Assembly: GCA_947176565.1 (NCBI GenBank)
Contig: CAMWRC010000035.1
Location: 1-9,005 of the forward strand
Reading direction: 5' to 3'
Source of the DNA: an uncultured Ruminococcus sp.
GTDB taxonomy: Bacteria; Bacillota; Clostridia; Oscillospirales; Ruminococcaceae
DNA: 9,005 nt
This document shows, piece by piece, positions 1 to 6,764 of the stretch (position 1 is its first letter; every line of letters starts with the position of its first letter). The notes under the pieces were generated by a model. The model worked only from the letters and a program-made list of their open reading frames with translations, did not search any database and was not told where the DNA came from. Made by a program: the position numbers and the translations under genes.

Positions 1-40
1 TTGTTCAATTAGCTATGATTTTTGATGCTATTTTTTAATG

Positions 41-625
41 TGAACACGCTCTAGAAATGCATCTCTTAGCTTTTCGGAGATGTATTTCAGATATCCTGAA
101 GATGCGATTAAACTGTACATTGACGATGCAGTCGGTAACGGTCTGGATAAGGAGATTTTCATGGACATTTCTCTGCATCACTATCCTCTCCGTGATTACA
201 AGGAGATGTGGAACAGAATGTCCGATATTGTGAGGGATTACAGCAAGGTCGGCAAACGGAATCAGAATGCAATCAGCCATAACAAGCTCGGTAAGCACAT
301 GATGCACCTTGTCAGACTATATCTTATGTGTATTGATATTCTGGAAAAGGGCGAAATTATAACATATCGTGAAGCAGAGCATGATATGCTTATGGATATT
401 CGCAACGGGAAGTTTCTCGATTCCAACAGACAGCCTACAGAGGAATTTTTCGAGTTGGTTGAGGATTACAAAACAAGATTGGAGTACGCCAAAGAAAACA
501 CCGATCTGCCCGATCAGCCTGATTACATGGGTATCAAGGATTTTGTGATGTCAGTTAATGAACGGGTAGTTCTTGGAAATGTTTACAGTAATTCAGCAGA
601 TTTGTGCAGATGTAATTTTGAGTGA
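41..625 (+). pseudogene. C-terminal remnant of a predicted nucleotidyltransferase-like protein
   Basis: The frame is open from just after a TGA at 41-43 to a TGA at 623-625, with the first ATG at 80 (181 residues). The protein is mostly helical. Its central stretch (about residues 66-112) has the pattern HNKLGKHMMHLVRLYLM, then a GEIITYRE segment and MDIRNGKF. From memory this resembles the C-terminal half of COG3541/RlaP-like predicted nucleotidyltransferases. The N-terminal catalytic part, normally with a GS...D.D motif, is absent. No Shine-Dalgarno sequence precedes ATG 80, and the residues before it (frame from 44) still read plausibly as protein, so the gene appears 5'-truncated rather than starting here. 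All three plus-strand frames contain stops within bases 1-43. The last 17 or so residues look less family-like. The family call is tentative; it could instead be a short stand-alone ORF of unknown role. Confidence 0.5.
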
Positions 626-667
626 TGATTTTTACCTCTCATTTCCGTGTTTGCGTGGTGCAAAATA

Positions 668-696
668 TTGACAAAAACGTTTTCAAGTGATATAAT
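668..696 (+). promoter_or_regulatory. Consensus sigma-A promoter for the membrane glycosyltransferase operon
   Basis: A TTGACA -35 box at 668-673 and a TATAAT -10 box at 691-696 are separated by exactly 17 nt, a perfect match to the housekeeping promoter consensus. Transcription would start near 703, giving a leader of about 30 nt before the ATG at 733. The leader carries AAAGGA ending 8 nt before the start. The region 626-732 holds no gene and no other structure that I can see. Confidence 0.85.
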
Positions 697-732
697 TTGT
701 TTATTATATAATTAACTGAAAGGAAAATCACT

Positions 733-2490
733 ATGTCAGAAAAAAACAGGAAAACACCGCCGGAAATTTTTCCGGACAACAAATTCATGTCATTTGCGAG
801 AATTTTCATTGCTGTCATCATGCTGATATTCATGGGAATCCTCACTATGACAAGTATGCTTCAAACAACCGGTATGGAAATTGTCAGCCTTGAACAGGCT
901 AAGGATACATTCCTTTACCGTATACGGGATGGATTAGAAATAGTCGTATTCTACAGCGACAGCTTTGTATGGAATCTCATATGTCTCGTGCTGTTTGCAG
1001 TGATATGCTGGCTGATAATGCCGGCTCTTAAAAAAATTCCTCTCTGGACGGAACTTCTGTTTGTTGCTTTGTGGACAATCACTCTCGGCGCAGTATGGGT
1101 ATATTCCTCACACTCAATGCCTACTGAAGATTCCGGAATAGTTGTAAGTGCAGCTAATGCCTTTGCACGGAATGATTTCGGCGTACTTAACCCCGAAAGT
1201 CGATATTTCCGCAATTATTCATTTCAGCTCGGATATGTGTTCTTTACTGAAATAGCAATAAGAATCCGTATGCTTTTCGGCGAACCTCATAATGTGCTTT
1301 ATCTTGAAATGATAAATGCTGTATTCCTTGCCGCTGCATATGTTGGTATAATTCTTATAAACAGCCGCATATTCAAAGACCAGCGCGTAAGGCATATTAC
1401 AGCGTTCATGATGCTTTTTGCCGCACAGCCAATTATTTTCTGCACATTCACATACGGAATCATAATCGGTATAGCTTTTGCAATATACGCTGTACTTTTC
1501 ATGATTCTCTACTTTCAGAAAGATAATTTTATATACGGAATCCTTTCCGCCGTATCGCTTGCGGTCTCCGTTGCCGTGAAATCAAACAATAATATAGTTT
1601 TCGTAGCTGTTGCCGGAGTTATATTTGTCATGATGTTCAGGCGGAAAAGATTCATCAAGGATATTATCTATCTTGCTCTCACCTGCACACTTGCACTTTC
1701 TATAATGCCTGTCATCAAATCCTCATATGAAAAGAGAAGCGGCGAGGACTTGGGAGAACCTATCCCCTATACTGCATGGTTTGTGCTTGGACTCAACGAA
1801 GCATACAACGGTCCGGGCTGGTATAATGCCTATCATACCGTAGACCTTTATTCAAATGCAGGATTTGACCCTAATGCCGCACACGAGGAAGCCGTAAAGC
1901 GTATCGGTGAAAGAGTAAAATATTTCATGGAAAACAAACAGTATACCAATGAATTTTTCTACAAGAAATTCCTGTCACAGTGGAACGAAACAACGTATCA
2001 AAGCATCTGGAACAACATAGTTAGAGCTAACTATGAACCACGCTCCGGAATTGCCGAATGGGTATGCGACAAGCATCAATCCGGCGTCAAGAGTTATATG
2101 GATTTGTATGCTCAGCTGATTTTCGCCGCCTGCTTTGCCGGACTTATCGCCTGTCTGAAAAACAGGAACTTTCTCAGTATTATATTTCCTCTTATTATTC
2201 TTGGCGGTATGCTGTATCATCTTCTTGCAGAGGCAAAATCACAGTATTCGATGTCATATTTTATCCTGATGATTGGATTTGCGGGATATGGAATCTGTGT
2301 TTCGTATGATTATTTCGCTGAAAAATCCAAAGGAAACAGATTATTGAAATTACTTTTCCGATATTCTGAAACTTCCGGAATACCAGCTGATTCCTCTGAA
2401 AACGGAACTACAGACCAGATTACAGACGAGTCAGAAAATGGAAACGCTGAAACTGAAATACCGGAAACAACAAAAATATCCGAAAACTAA
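733..2490 (+). CDS. Polytopic membrane protein, probable GT-C type glycosyltransferase
   Basis: This 585-residue integral membrane protein has a short charged N-terminus and roughly a dozen hydrophobic segments (around 21-42, 79-99, 105-124, 165-180, 190-212, 222-260, 265-283, 287-302, 310-328, 455-475, 480-498, 506-525). A loop after the third segment contains an acidic pair, E132-D133, followed by a region ending RNYSFQLGYVF. This is the layout of GT-C glycosyltransferases (PMT/family 39-like), which use a lipid-linked sugar and keep a catalytic acidic residue in the first large outer loop. A large non-membrane domain lies at about 329-454, and the segment near 500 reads LLAEAKSQYSMSYF, as in related clostridial membrane proteins. 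The C-terminus (about 545-585) is low-complexity and rich in Ser, Thr, Glu and Asn. Start: ATG with AGGA 8 nt upstream. The sigma-factor gene follows after 27 nt, so the two are probably co-transcribed. Donor and acceptor are unknown; the GT-C assignment rests on topology and partial motifs. Confidence 0.6.
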   Translation: MSEKNRKTPPEIFPDNKFMSFARIFIAVIMLIFMGILTMTSMLQTTGMEIVSLEQAKDTFLYRIRDGLEIVVFYSDSFVWNLICLVLFAVICWLIMPALKKIPLWTELLFVALWTITLGAVWVYSSHSMPTEDSGIVVSAANAFARNDFGVLNPESRYFRNYSFQLGYVFFTEIAIRIRMLFGEPHNVLYLEMINAVFLAAAYVGIILINSRIFKDQRVRHITAFMMLFAAQPIIFCTFTYGIIIGIAFAIYAVLFMILYFQKDNFIYGILSAVSLAVSVAVKSNNNIVFVAVAGVIFVMMFRRKRFIKDIIYLALTCTLALSIMPVIKSSYEKRSGEDLGEPIPYTAWFVLGLNEAYNGPGWYNAYHTVDLYSNAGFDPNAAHEEAVKRIGERVKYFMENKQYTNEFFYKKFLSQWNETTYQSIWNNIVRANYEPRSGIAEWVCDKHQSGVKSYMDLYAQLIFAACFAGLIACLKNRNFLSIIFPLIILGGMLYHLLAEAKSQYSMSYFILMIGFAGYGICVSYDYFAEKSKGNRLLKLLFRYSETSGIPADSSENGTTDQITDESENGNAETEIPETTKISEN

Positions 2491-2517
2491 AATATTGTAA
2501 ATAATGAGGGGAAGTCC

Positions 2518-3070
2518 GTGGATAATGGCGAACGCAGCTATAATCGCTATATCACCGGCGATGACAGCAGTCTGGTTGAGATAATTAGAGACTACAAAGA
2601 CGGACTTCTCCTATATCTCAACAGTATTACCGGAAATCCAAGCCTTGCCGAAGAATATATGGAGGAGGCTTTTTTCAGGATTGCTGTGAAAAATCCGGTA
2701 TTTCGCGGAAAAAGCAGCTTCAGAACATGGCTTTATACAATTGCCCGAAATATCACAGTTGACGGAATGAGAAAAGAACGCAGAATCTCCGAAACTTCTG
2801 TTGAAGAGTACACCGGACTTATGGACGATACAGATATTGAACTCGGATATATACATCAGGAACGAAAAAAACGTCCATACTACCTTAAAAAAATTATCAG
2901 TGGAGTACAGACAGGTACTTGTTCTTACATATTTCGAGGATTTTACAATCGATGAGACTGCTGTCATTATGAAAAAAAATAAAAAACAGATAAATAATCT
3001 GCTGTACAGGGCTAAGAAATCATTGCGGATAATTCTGGAGGAGAGCGGTTTTGAATATGAAAAGCTATGA
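2518..3070 (+). pseudogene. ECF-type RNA polymerase sigma factor, split by a frameshift
   Basis: The GTG start at 2518 has GAGGGG six bases upstream. The first frame encodes a sigma-70 region 2 domain: a GDDSSLVEIIRDY opening, AEEYMEEAFFRI, then GKSSFRTWLYTIARN (the core-binding and -10 recognition helices) and DGMRKER. This frame runs to a stop at 2953-2955 but loses family character after about 2864. Region 4 continues in the +1 frame, from about 2873 to the TGA at 3068: LKKLSVEYRQVLVLTYFEDF, then a helix-turn-helix ending NLLYRAKKSL. Removing one A from either A7 run (2865-2871 or 2887-2893) joins them into a normal-length factor of about 183 residues. The next gene's ATG at 3057 overlaps its end, as expected for a sigma/anti-sigma pair. 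Either an indel has broken the gene, or slippage on the A-run restores it, or the base is an assembly error. A -1 ribosomal slip would not give the right frame. Confidence 0.8.
2865..2893 (+). other. Frame-disruption site: A7 tracts in the sigma-factor gene
   Basis: Two runs of seven A (2865-2871 and 2887-2893) bracket the place where the sigma-factor reading frame changes from frame 1 to frame 2. Loss of one A at either run restores the frame and gives a continuous region 2-region 4 protein of the same length. The sequence alone cannot tell which run carries the extra base. The upstream membrane gene also has A7 runs (740-746 and 1030-1036) and is intact, so such runs are not generally misread in this assembly. 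Confidence 0.65.
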
Positions 3071-3901
3071 AGAAATAGCAAAAAATGTTCTGAAACGGCG
3101 CGATGAATATATTGCCGCAAAAAAAGACGGCGGTTTCGGATTATCAGAACTGTATCTTATTTTACCGGAATCGCAGCAGCAGCAAAAGCAGCTTTCATGA
3201 TTTACAACAGCAGGATTCTCAGTGAAGTCAAACCCGACCCTCATAAACAATACGATATAACCGAGTATTATAATACTCATAATTCTGAAAATACGCCGGT
3301 AGCTTCTGATATACAAGTATCTTCTGTTCCTGCTGAAACGACATCTTCTTCGAATACTGTCCGGACATCTGCGGCGATATATACTACAAATTCTCAGGAT
3401 TCTTTGAGTTCAGTCACGGAATCCTTAATTATTCCGGAATCATCCGTTCCTGCTGTAACTGAACTGCTTACAAATTCCGCTGTATCCGCGAAGCCTGATG
3501 AAACATACACAACTGCCGTGAATACTACAAAACTGGTAATACATACAACCGCCACAAATATTACAAAACCAACGATACAAACAACCGCCGAATATATTCC
3601 CGAAATCGCAATACCCACAACTGCCGTAGATATTCCGGAATCAGAAATACGCACAACCGCTGCAAATACTACCAAACCAGTAATACATACAACTTCACCA
3701 AGTATTACAGAGACAGAGATAGTTTCACCATGTATTACAGATTCACCAACACATACCACGGCTGTTCCTGCCATGATAATAGAAAAAACAACATCATCTA
3801 CAGCCACAACAACAACTATAATCGCAACTTCAACAGAAACTGCTGTAATAAATAATTCGCCTGAAACAGCATTTCCGGAAACTGTAACTACAACAGCGTA
3901 A
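3057..3901 (+). CDS. Thr-rich mucin-like membrane-anchored protein in the anti-sigma position, encoded in two frames
   Basis: The ATG at 3057 overlaps the end of the sigma-factor gene, suggesting translational coupling. The first frame encodes 47 residues and stops at 3198-3200. Its opening, MKSYEEIAKNVLKRRDEY, resembles the cytoplasmic start of small clostridial proteins found beside ECF sigma factors. The long continuation lies in the -1 frame, open from 3107 to a TAA at 3899. It supplies a basic RRFRIIR stretch, a moderately hydrophobic segment (about 3149-3208) that could be one membrane span, and then an extracellular-looking tail rich in Thr, Ser, Pro and Ala. By hand count, 53 of the last 234 residues are Thr. 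Joining the frames at the A7 tract 3119-3125 gives about 280 residues. The only ATG early in the long frame (3197) has no Shine-Dalgarno sequence and would discard the membrane segment. An anti-sigma or surface-sensor role is inferred from position only; no zinc-binding anti-sigma motif is visible. Confidence 0.6.
3119..3174 (+). promoter_or_regulatory. Possible -1 ribosomal frameshift signal (slippery heptamer plus stem)
   Basis: Bases 3119-3125 form A_AAA_AAA in phase with the frame that starts at 3057, followed by G: a classic bacterial -1 slippery site. After a four-base spacer, GCGGTTTCGG (3130-3139) can pair with CCGGAATCGC (3165-3174) in a 10-bp stem with two G-U pairs and a 25-nt loop. 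Slipping back one base here enters exactly the frame that holds the 234-residue Thr-rich continuation. No Shine-Dalgarno-like stimulator is evident upstream. A one-base deletion in an A8 tract would give the same sequence, so function is unproven. Confidence 0.35.
3509..3724 (+). repeat. Six tandem 36-bp units coding for 12-residue Thr repeats
   Basis: Six head-to-tail 36-bp units start at 3509, 3545, 3581, 3617, 3653 and 3689. Each encodes 12 residues of the form T-T-A-x-[N/D/Y]-[T/I]-[T/P]-[K/E]-x-x-I-x; the last unit is diverged (TTSPS...). Units 1 and 5 are the most alike (TTAVNTTKLVIH and TTAANTTKPVIH). A degenerate seventh piece lacking the TT pair follows. The paired threonines resemble mucin-type or O-glycosylated linkers. 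The units are in frame and diverged, which fits duplication under coding constraint. Confidence 0.85.
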
Positions 3902-3905
3902 AATA

Positions 3906-3948
3906 AAAAACAGGAGATATTCTATTTTTAAGAACGTCTCCTGTTTTT
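3906..3948. terminator. Bidirectional intrinsic terminator between convergent operons
   Basis: AAAAACAGGAGA (3906-3917) pairs with TCTCCTGTTTTT (3937-3948) in a 12-bp stem around a 19-nt loop. The flanking T-run on one strand and A-run on the other let it act in both directions. It lies 5 nt after the Thr-rich gene's stop and 6 nt from the end of the convergent peptidase gene. Confidence 0.9.
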
Positions 3949-3954
3949 ATTTTC

Positions 3955-5592
3955 TTATCTCATGGAATCAGCAAATTTCTGGATATTTTCCGCAGTCTGC
4001 TCAATGTATTTTTCAGTGAGAACATCGCTGAACCCACATTCTTTCAGAACCGATCTGAACTGGCTGTCTCTGGAATTAATCGAAACTGCTGATATTTTTT
4101 CATACTGCTTTACAGCAGCTTCGGGATTTTCCATACATTCATCAAGCATATCAAGCGCGGCAAGAGCAGATACTCCATAACTGATATAATATCCCGGAGA
4201 TTCAAAAATATGACTCATATAGTAGAACGGATAATTTTCAGCATAATCCCCCAGTGTATCATTGTACAGTTCAAGAACATCTTCCGGAGTAAGTTCGTCC
4301 GCTTGAAGAAGTGCGCTATATTCAAATGCGCCTACCAGAAATCCGGTTACTGCGGCATCAGTAATATCGCTGAGTCTGAGCAGTTTCATAGCATCTGCCT
4401 GTCTGCCGTATATAGCATCATAAAACTGCAAGAACAGCAGTTCCATTCCCTGCGACTGTATTTCAGCAAGATCGATATTCGGCATGGAAAGATAAGCGTT
4501 TGTCTCATCGCTGAATGATGAATGAAAATGCCCGAATTCATGCACTGCGGTTGTGAAATCATAATACGAACCGTCTGAATAAATATATGTCATTGCACTG
4601 TTTTCCGAAGGCATATCTATCGTGAAAGAACCAGTATAGCATTCATCTCCCGAAGCTATAACGTACAGCTTTTCATCATTTATCCTTTCAGCAGATGTTT
4701 TTATTTCCGGCGAAAGAAATTCTGCATATTCTCTGATAGTGCCGAACAAATCTTCCGGAAGTTCCGGAGAATTGAAAATATCTTCAGAATAGCTGTTCCT
4801 GCTGAACTGATTTATAAGATTACCAGATATGGGAACAAGATTTTTTCTTACCGCCTCTGAAAGTTCAAGTATGAGTTCCGGTTCATAGTCGCGGTTGTAA
4901 TTGTCATAAAATGTTTCGGAATCGTAATTCGTAAGGATTTCCAGATATACCTCCGCCGCTTTCAGATTTTTTTCATCATCGTCAAGCTCAGAATCGTATG
5001 CAATATCGAAATAGTCATCAAGTTCAGAATCCGATACATTATAATCAACTTGCGCATAGCCCTCTATACGGGCAAGATTAAGCCCTTTCTGCGTGAAATA
5101 TTCAACAGCATCATCATCGACAAGATTCTCGAACAGCTCTGAATATTCCTCCGAAACAGAACCTTTTGAAAATGCATATCCCATAGCACTTGACATGACA
5201 TATAACATCTCGGCTGCGCTGTCATATTCATTTTCAAGGTCTTCATTGTACCAGTCTGTATAGTAATCCATGCTGCACAATGCTGACCTGTCTGCTGCCA
5301 GATTGATATTTTGCATCAGCCAGTCAATATCTTCCTGAACAGCTTTCTTGTTATTCTTCACTTTCAGATTATCAAAAAGCTGTTCTATTTTTTCGTTTAC
5401 ATTGTCCATATCAACAGCATCACTTTTATCTGACACTTTATCTGCCGCAGTTTCCGGAATATCTTTTGTTTTTTCTTCTGTACTGCTTCCGGAATCCGAC
5501 GAATCATATCCGAAGTTTTTCAGTGAACATGAACATAATGAAAGCGGAATTGCAGCTGCCACAATCAGTGCTGTATATTTTTTATTTTTCAT
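3955..5592 (-). CDS. M3-family zinc oligopeptidase, predicted lipoprotein
   Basis: This 545-residue protein starts with a signal peptide (MKNKKYTALIVAAAIPLSL) and a cysteine pair (C20, C22) in a lipobox-like setting (LSLC or LCSC). It is followed by a Ser/Asp/Glu-rich linker to about residue 60, so it should be anchored outside the membrane. The catalytic motif is H351-E-F-G-H355, with a likely third zinc ligand at E377 in AEIQSQGMELL. Near the C-terminus, H461-I-F-E-S-P-G-Y-Y-I-S-Y472 matches the conserved M3 His/Tyr segment that contacts substrate. M3 enzymes cut short peptides; here they would be extracellular, perhaps for nutrition or turnover. I chose the ATG at 5592 over an in-frame GTG two codons upstream because GAGGTGA (5595-5601) overlaps that GTG and is well spaced from the ATG. 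The gene begins 2 nt after the phosphatase stop. The acidic N-terminal half (about 60-340) is less recognisable. Confidence 0.85.
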   Translation of the reverse strand: MKNKKYTALIVAAAIPLSLCSCSLKNFGYDSSDSGSSTEEKTKDIPETAADKVSDKSDAVDMDNVNEKIEQLFDNLKVKNNKKAVQEDIDWLMQNINLAADRSALCSMDYYTDWYNEDLENEYDSAAEMLYVMSSAMGYAFSKGSVSEEYSELFENLVDDDAVEYFTQKGLNLARIEGYAQVDYNVSDSELDDYFDIAYDSELDDDEKNLKAAEVYLEILTNYDSETFYDNYNRDYEPELILELSEAVRKNLVPISGNLINQFSRNSYSEDIFNSPELPEDLFGTIREYAEFLSPEIKTSAERINDEKLYVIASGDECYTGSFTIDMPSENSAMTYIYSDGSYYDFTTAVHEFGHFHSSFSDETNAYLSMPNIDLAEIQSQGMELLFLQFYDAIYGRQADAMKLLRLSDITDAAVTGFLVGAFEYSALLQADELTPEDVLELYNDTLGDYAENYPFYYMSHIFESPGYYISYGVSALAALDMLDECMENPEAAVKQYEKISAVSINSRDSQFRSVLKECGFSDVLTEKYIEQTAENIQKFADSMR

Positions 5593-5594
5593 AC

Positions 5595-5601
5595 TCACCT
5601 C
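5595..5601 (-). promoter_or_regulatory. Shine-Dalgarno site overlapping the phosphatase stop codon
   Basis: GAGGTGA sits five bases (counted from its GAGG core) before the peptidase ATG at 5592 and contains the TGA stop of the upstream phosphatase gene. Termination and initiation therefore share bases, so the two genes are probably translationally coupled. The site also decides the start codon, since the alternative GTG at 5598 lies inside it. Confidence 0.75.
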
Positions 5602-6260
5602 GTATCAATTATAAGAGTTTTCACAGCCTGCGGTATTTCAGAAATATCATTAACAATAATATCTGCGGCATCAAGTTCTCCTGCCGTACCATAGCCGTAA
5701 CCGCAGCCTATGGACTTCAATCCGTTTTTCTCTGCTGTCTCAATATCATGGAAACGGTCGCCGATTACTATGTACTGCCCGTCATGATTCAGGCTGAACA
5801 GCCGGAATATCCGATATTTCGGCATAAAATCAAATTCCTCACAGCAGTAGAAAAAATCAAAGAAACGGTCAAGCCTGAAAATTCTCCGGTGACGTTCCAT
5901 ATACTTTATACGGCAGTTGCTTAAAAATATAAGTCTGTGACCCTGAGATTTCAGCTCTGAAAGAACCTCCTCAGCATGAGGGAACAGTGCACCCTCTCCT
6001 CTCTCTACGCGTTCAGCCATATCTTCTCCGAGCATTATACGAGCCGTTTCACGTATACATGGTTCAGCGTCAGGAAGGAACCTGCTCCACATATCCGTTG
6101 AATTGAATCCCAGCCAATAGCTTATATCATCATCTGTAAATTCTCTCCGTTCCATGAATCCTTTATCAGCAAGCCATTTACAGGTATTACGGAATGCCGC
6201 AGCATATGTTTTCATAGACTGATGAAGTGTTCCGTCATAATCAAATATAAGATTTGCCAT
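5595..6260 (-). CDS. HAD-superfamily phosphatase (subfamily I, phosphoglycolate phosphatase-like)
   Basis: A cytoplasmic hydrolase of 221 residues with all four HAD motifs: motif I D7-Y-D9-G-T-L (nucleophile and acid/base), motif II at S114 in FLSN, motif III at K148 and motif IV G-D168-R-F-H-D172. The stretch from about 15 to 90 is helical and forms the C1-type cap, as in phosphoglycolate phosphatase and beta-phosphoglucomutase. The substrate cannot be read from the sequence. The gene starts 8 nt after ribH and ends 2 nt before the peptidase start, with GAGGA from the end of ribH acting as its ribosome binding site. Given ribBA and ribH upstream, it could dephosphorylate the pyrimidine intermediate ARPP, a step carried out by HAD enzymes in other bacteria, or act on FMN or a metabolic by-product. 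That role is inferred from context; the HAD fold is clear. Confidence 0.9.
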   Translation of the reverse strand: MANLIFDYDGTLHQSMKTYAAAFRNTCKWLADKGFMERREFTDDDISYWLGFNSTDMWSRFLPDAEPCIRETARIMLGEDMAERVERGEGALFPHAEEVLSELKSQGHRLIFLSNCRIKYMERHRRIFRLDRFFDFFYCCEEFDFMPKYRIFRLFSLNHDGQYIVIGDRFHDIETAEKNGLKSIGCGYGYGTAGELDAADIIVNDISEIPQAVKTLIIDTR

Positions 6261-6268
6261 TTTCAGAT

Positions 6269-6736
6269 TCAGTCCTCTATTTCACGGATAAGATTTATCA
6301 TTTCGATAGCACCCTCAGCGCATTCACTTCCCTTATTGCCTGCCTTTGAACCTGCGCGCTCGATTGCCTGCTCGATATTTTCAGTAGTGATAACACCGAA
6401 CATAACCGGTATATCACTTGAAATTGAAATCTGTGCTATTCCCTTTGCAGTCTCATTGCATACGAGTTCATAATGAGAAGTCGAACCGCGGATAACTGCG
6501 CCGAGACAGATTATCGCGTCATATTTTCCGCTGTCTGCCATTTTCTTTGCGATAAGCGGTATCTCGAATGCACCGGGAACCCATGCAATATCAATAGAAT
6601 CCTCTGAAACATCATGACGTTTAAGCGTATCAACAGCTCCGCCGAGGAGTTTGCTTGTAATAAATTCATTGAATCTTGCAACGACAATTCCGATTCTTAC
6701 ATCTCTTGGAATAAGATTTCCCTCATAAACTTTCAT
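6269..6736 (-). CDS. ribH: 6,7-dimethyl-8-ribityllumazine synthase
   Basis: Lumazine synthase condenses 5-amino-6-ribitylaminouracil with 3,4-dihydroxy-2-butanone 4-phosphate in the penultimate step of riboflavin synthesis. The 155-residue protein is of normal length. It shows VARFNEFIT (residues 19-27), WVPGAFEIP (52-60, substrate binding), [14 protein letters not shown] with catalytic H88, [12 protein letters not shown] (113-124), and R127 followed by AGSKAGNKG, which includes the phosphate-binding site. I chose the ATG at 6736 rather than an upstream in-frame codon because the protein then begins like family members and AAGGA lies about 9 nt before it; the longer version would overlap ribBA. 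It follows ribBA by 28 nt. In the family the enzyme assembles into pentamers or 60-mer capsids; nothing here shows which form applies. Confidence 0.97.
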   Translation of the reverse strand: MKVYEGNLIPRDVRIGIVVARFNEFITSKLLGGAVDTLKRHDVSEDSIDIAWVPGAFEIPLIAKKMADSGKYDAIICLGAVIRGSTSHYELVCNETAKGIAQISISSDIPVMFGVITTENIEQAIERAGSKAGNKGSECAEGAIEMINLIREIED

Positions 6737-6764
6737 TTCAAATAATCCTTTCTTAAACAAATAA

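Noticed and set aside
2865..2871. -1 programmed frameshifting in the sigma-factor gene
   Set aside because: The heptamer A_AAA_AAA is in phase, but a -1 slip leads to frame 3, while region 4 lies in frame 2; a +1 change or loss of one A is required.
2611..3120. Minus-strand open frame of 169 codons opposite the sigma-factor gene
   Set aside because: The plus strand carries clear sigma region 2 and region 4 motifs across the same bases; the antisense product looks random and Ser/Phe-rich.
3509..3724. 36-bp periodic array as a CRISPR
   Set aside because: The units are contiguous with no spacers, diverge from each other and stay in frame within a protein.
3394..3807. Minus-strand open frame of 137 codons rich in Val, Ile and Ala
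   Set aside because: It is the antisense shadow of the Thr-rich repeat (ACA/ACC codons read as TGT/GGT and GTT/GTA in other frames), and it has no separate promoter or ribosome binding site.
3197..3901. ATG at 3197 as an independent start for the Thr-rich protein
   Set aside because: No Shine-Dalgarno sequence precedes it (the upstream bases are a GCA repeat), and the in-frame sequence before it encodes a sensible basic plus hydrophobic anchor that joins the frame from 3057.
5466..5924. Plus-strand open frame of 152 codons
   Set aside because: It lies opposite the signal peptide end of the peptidase and the HAD motifs, both of which are real on the minus strand.
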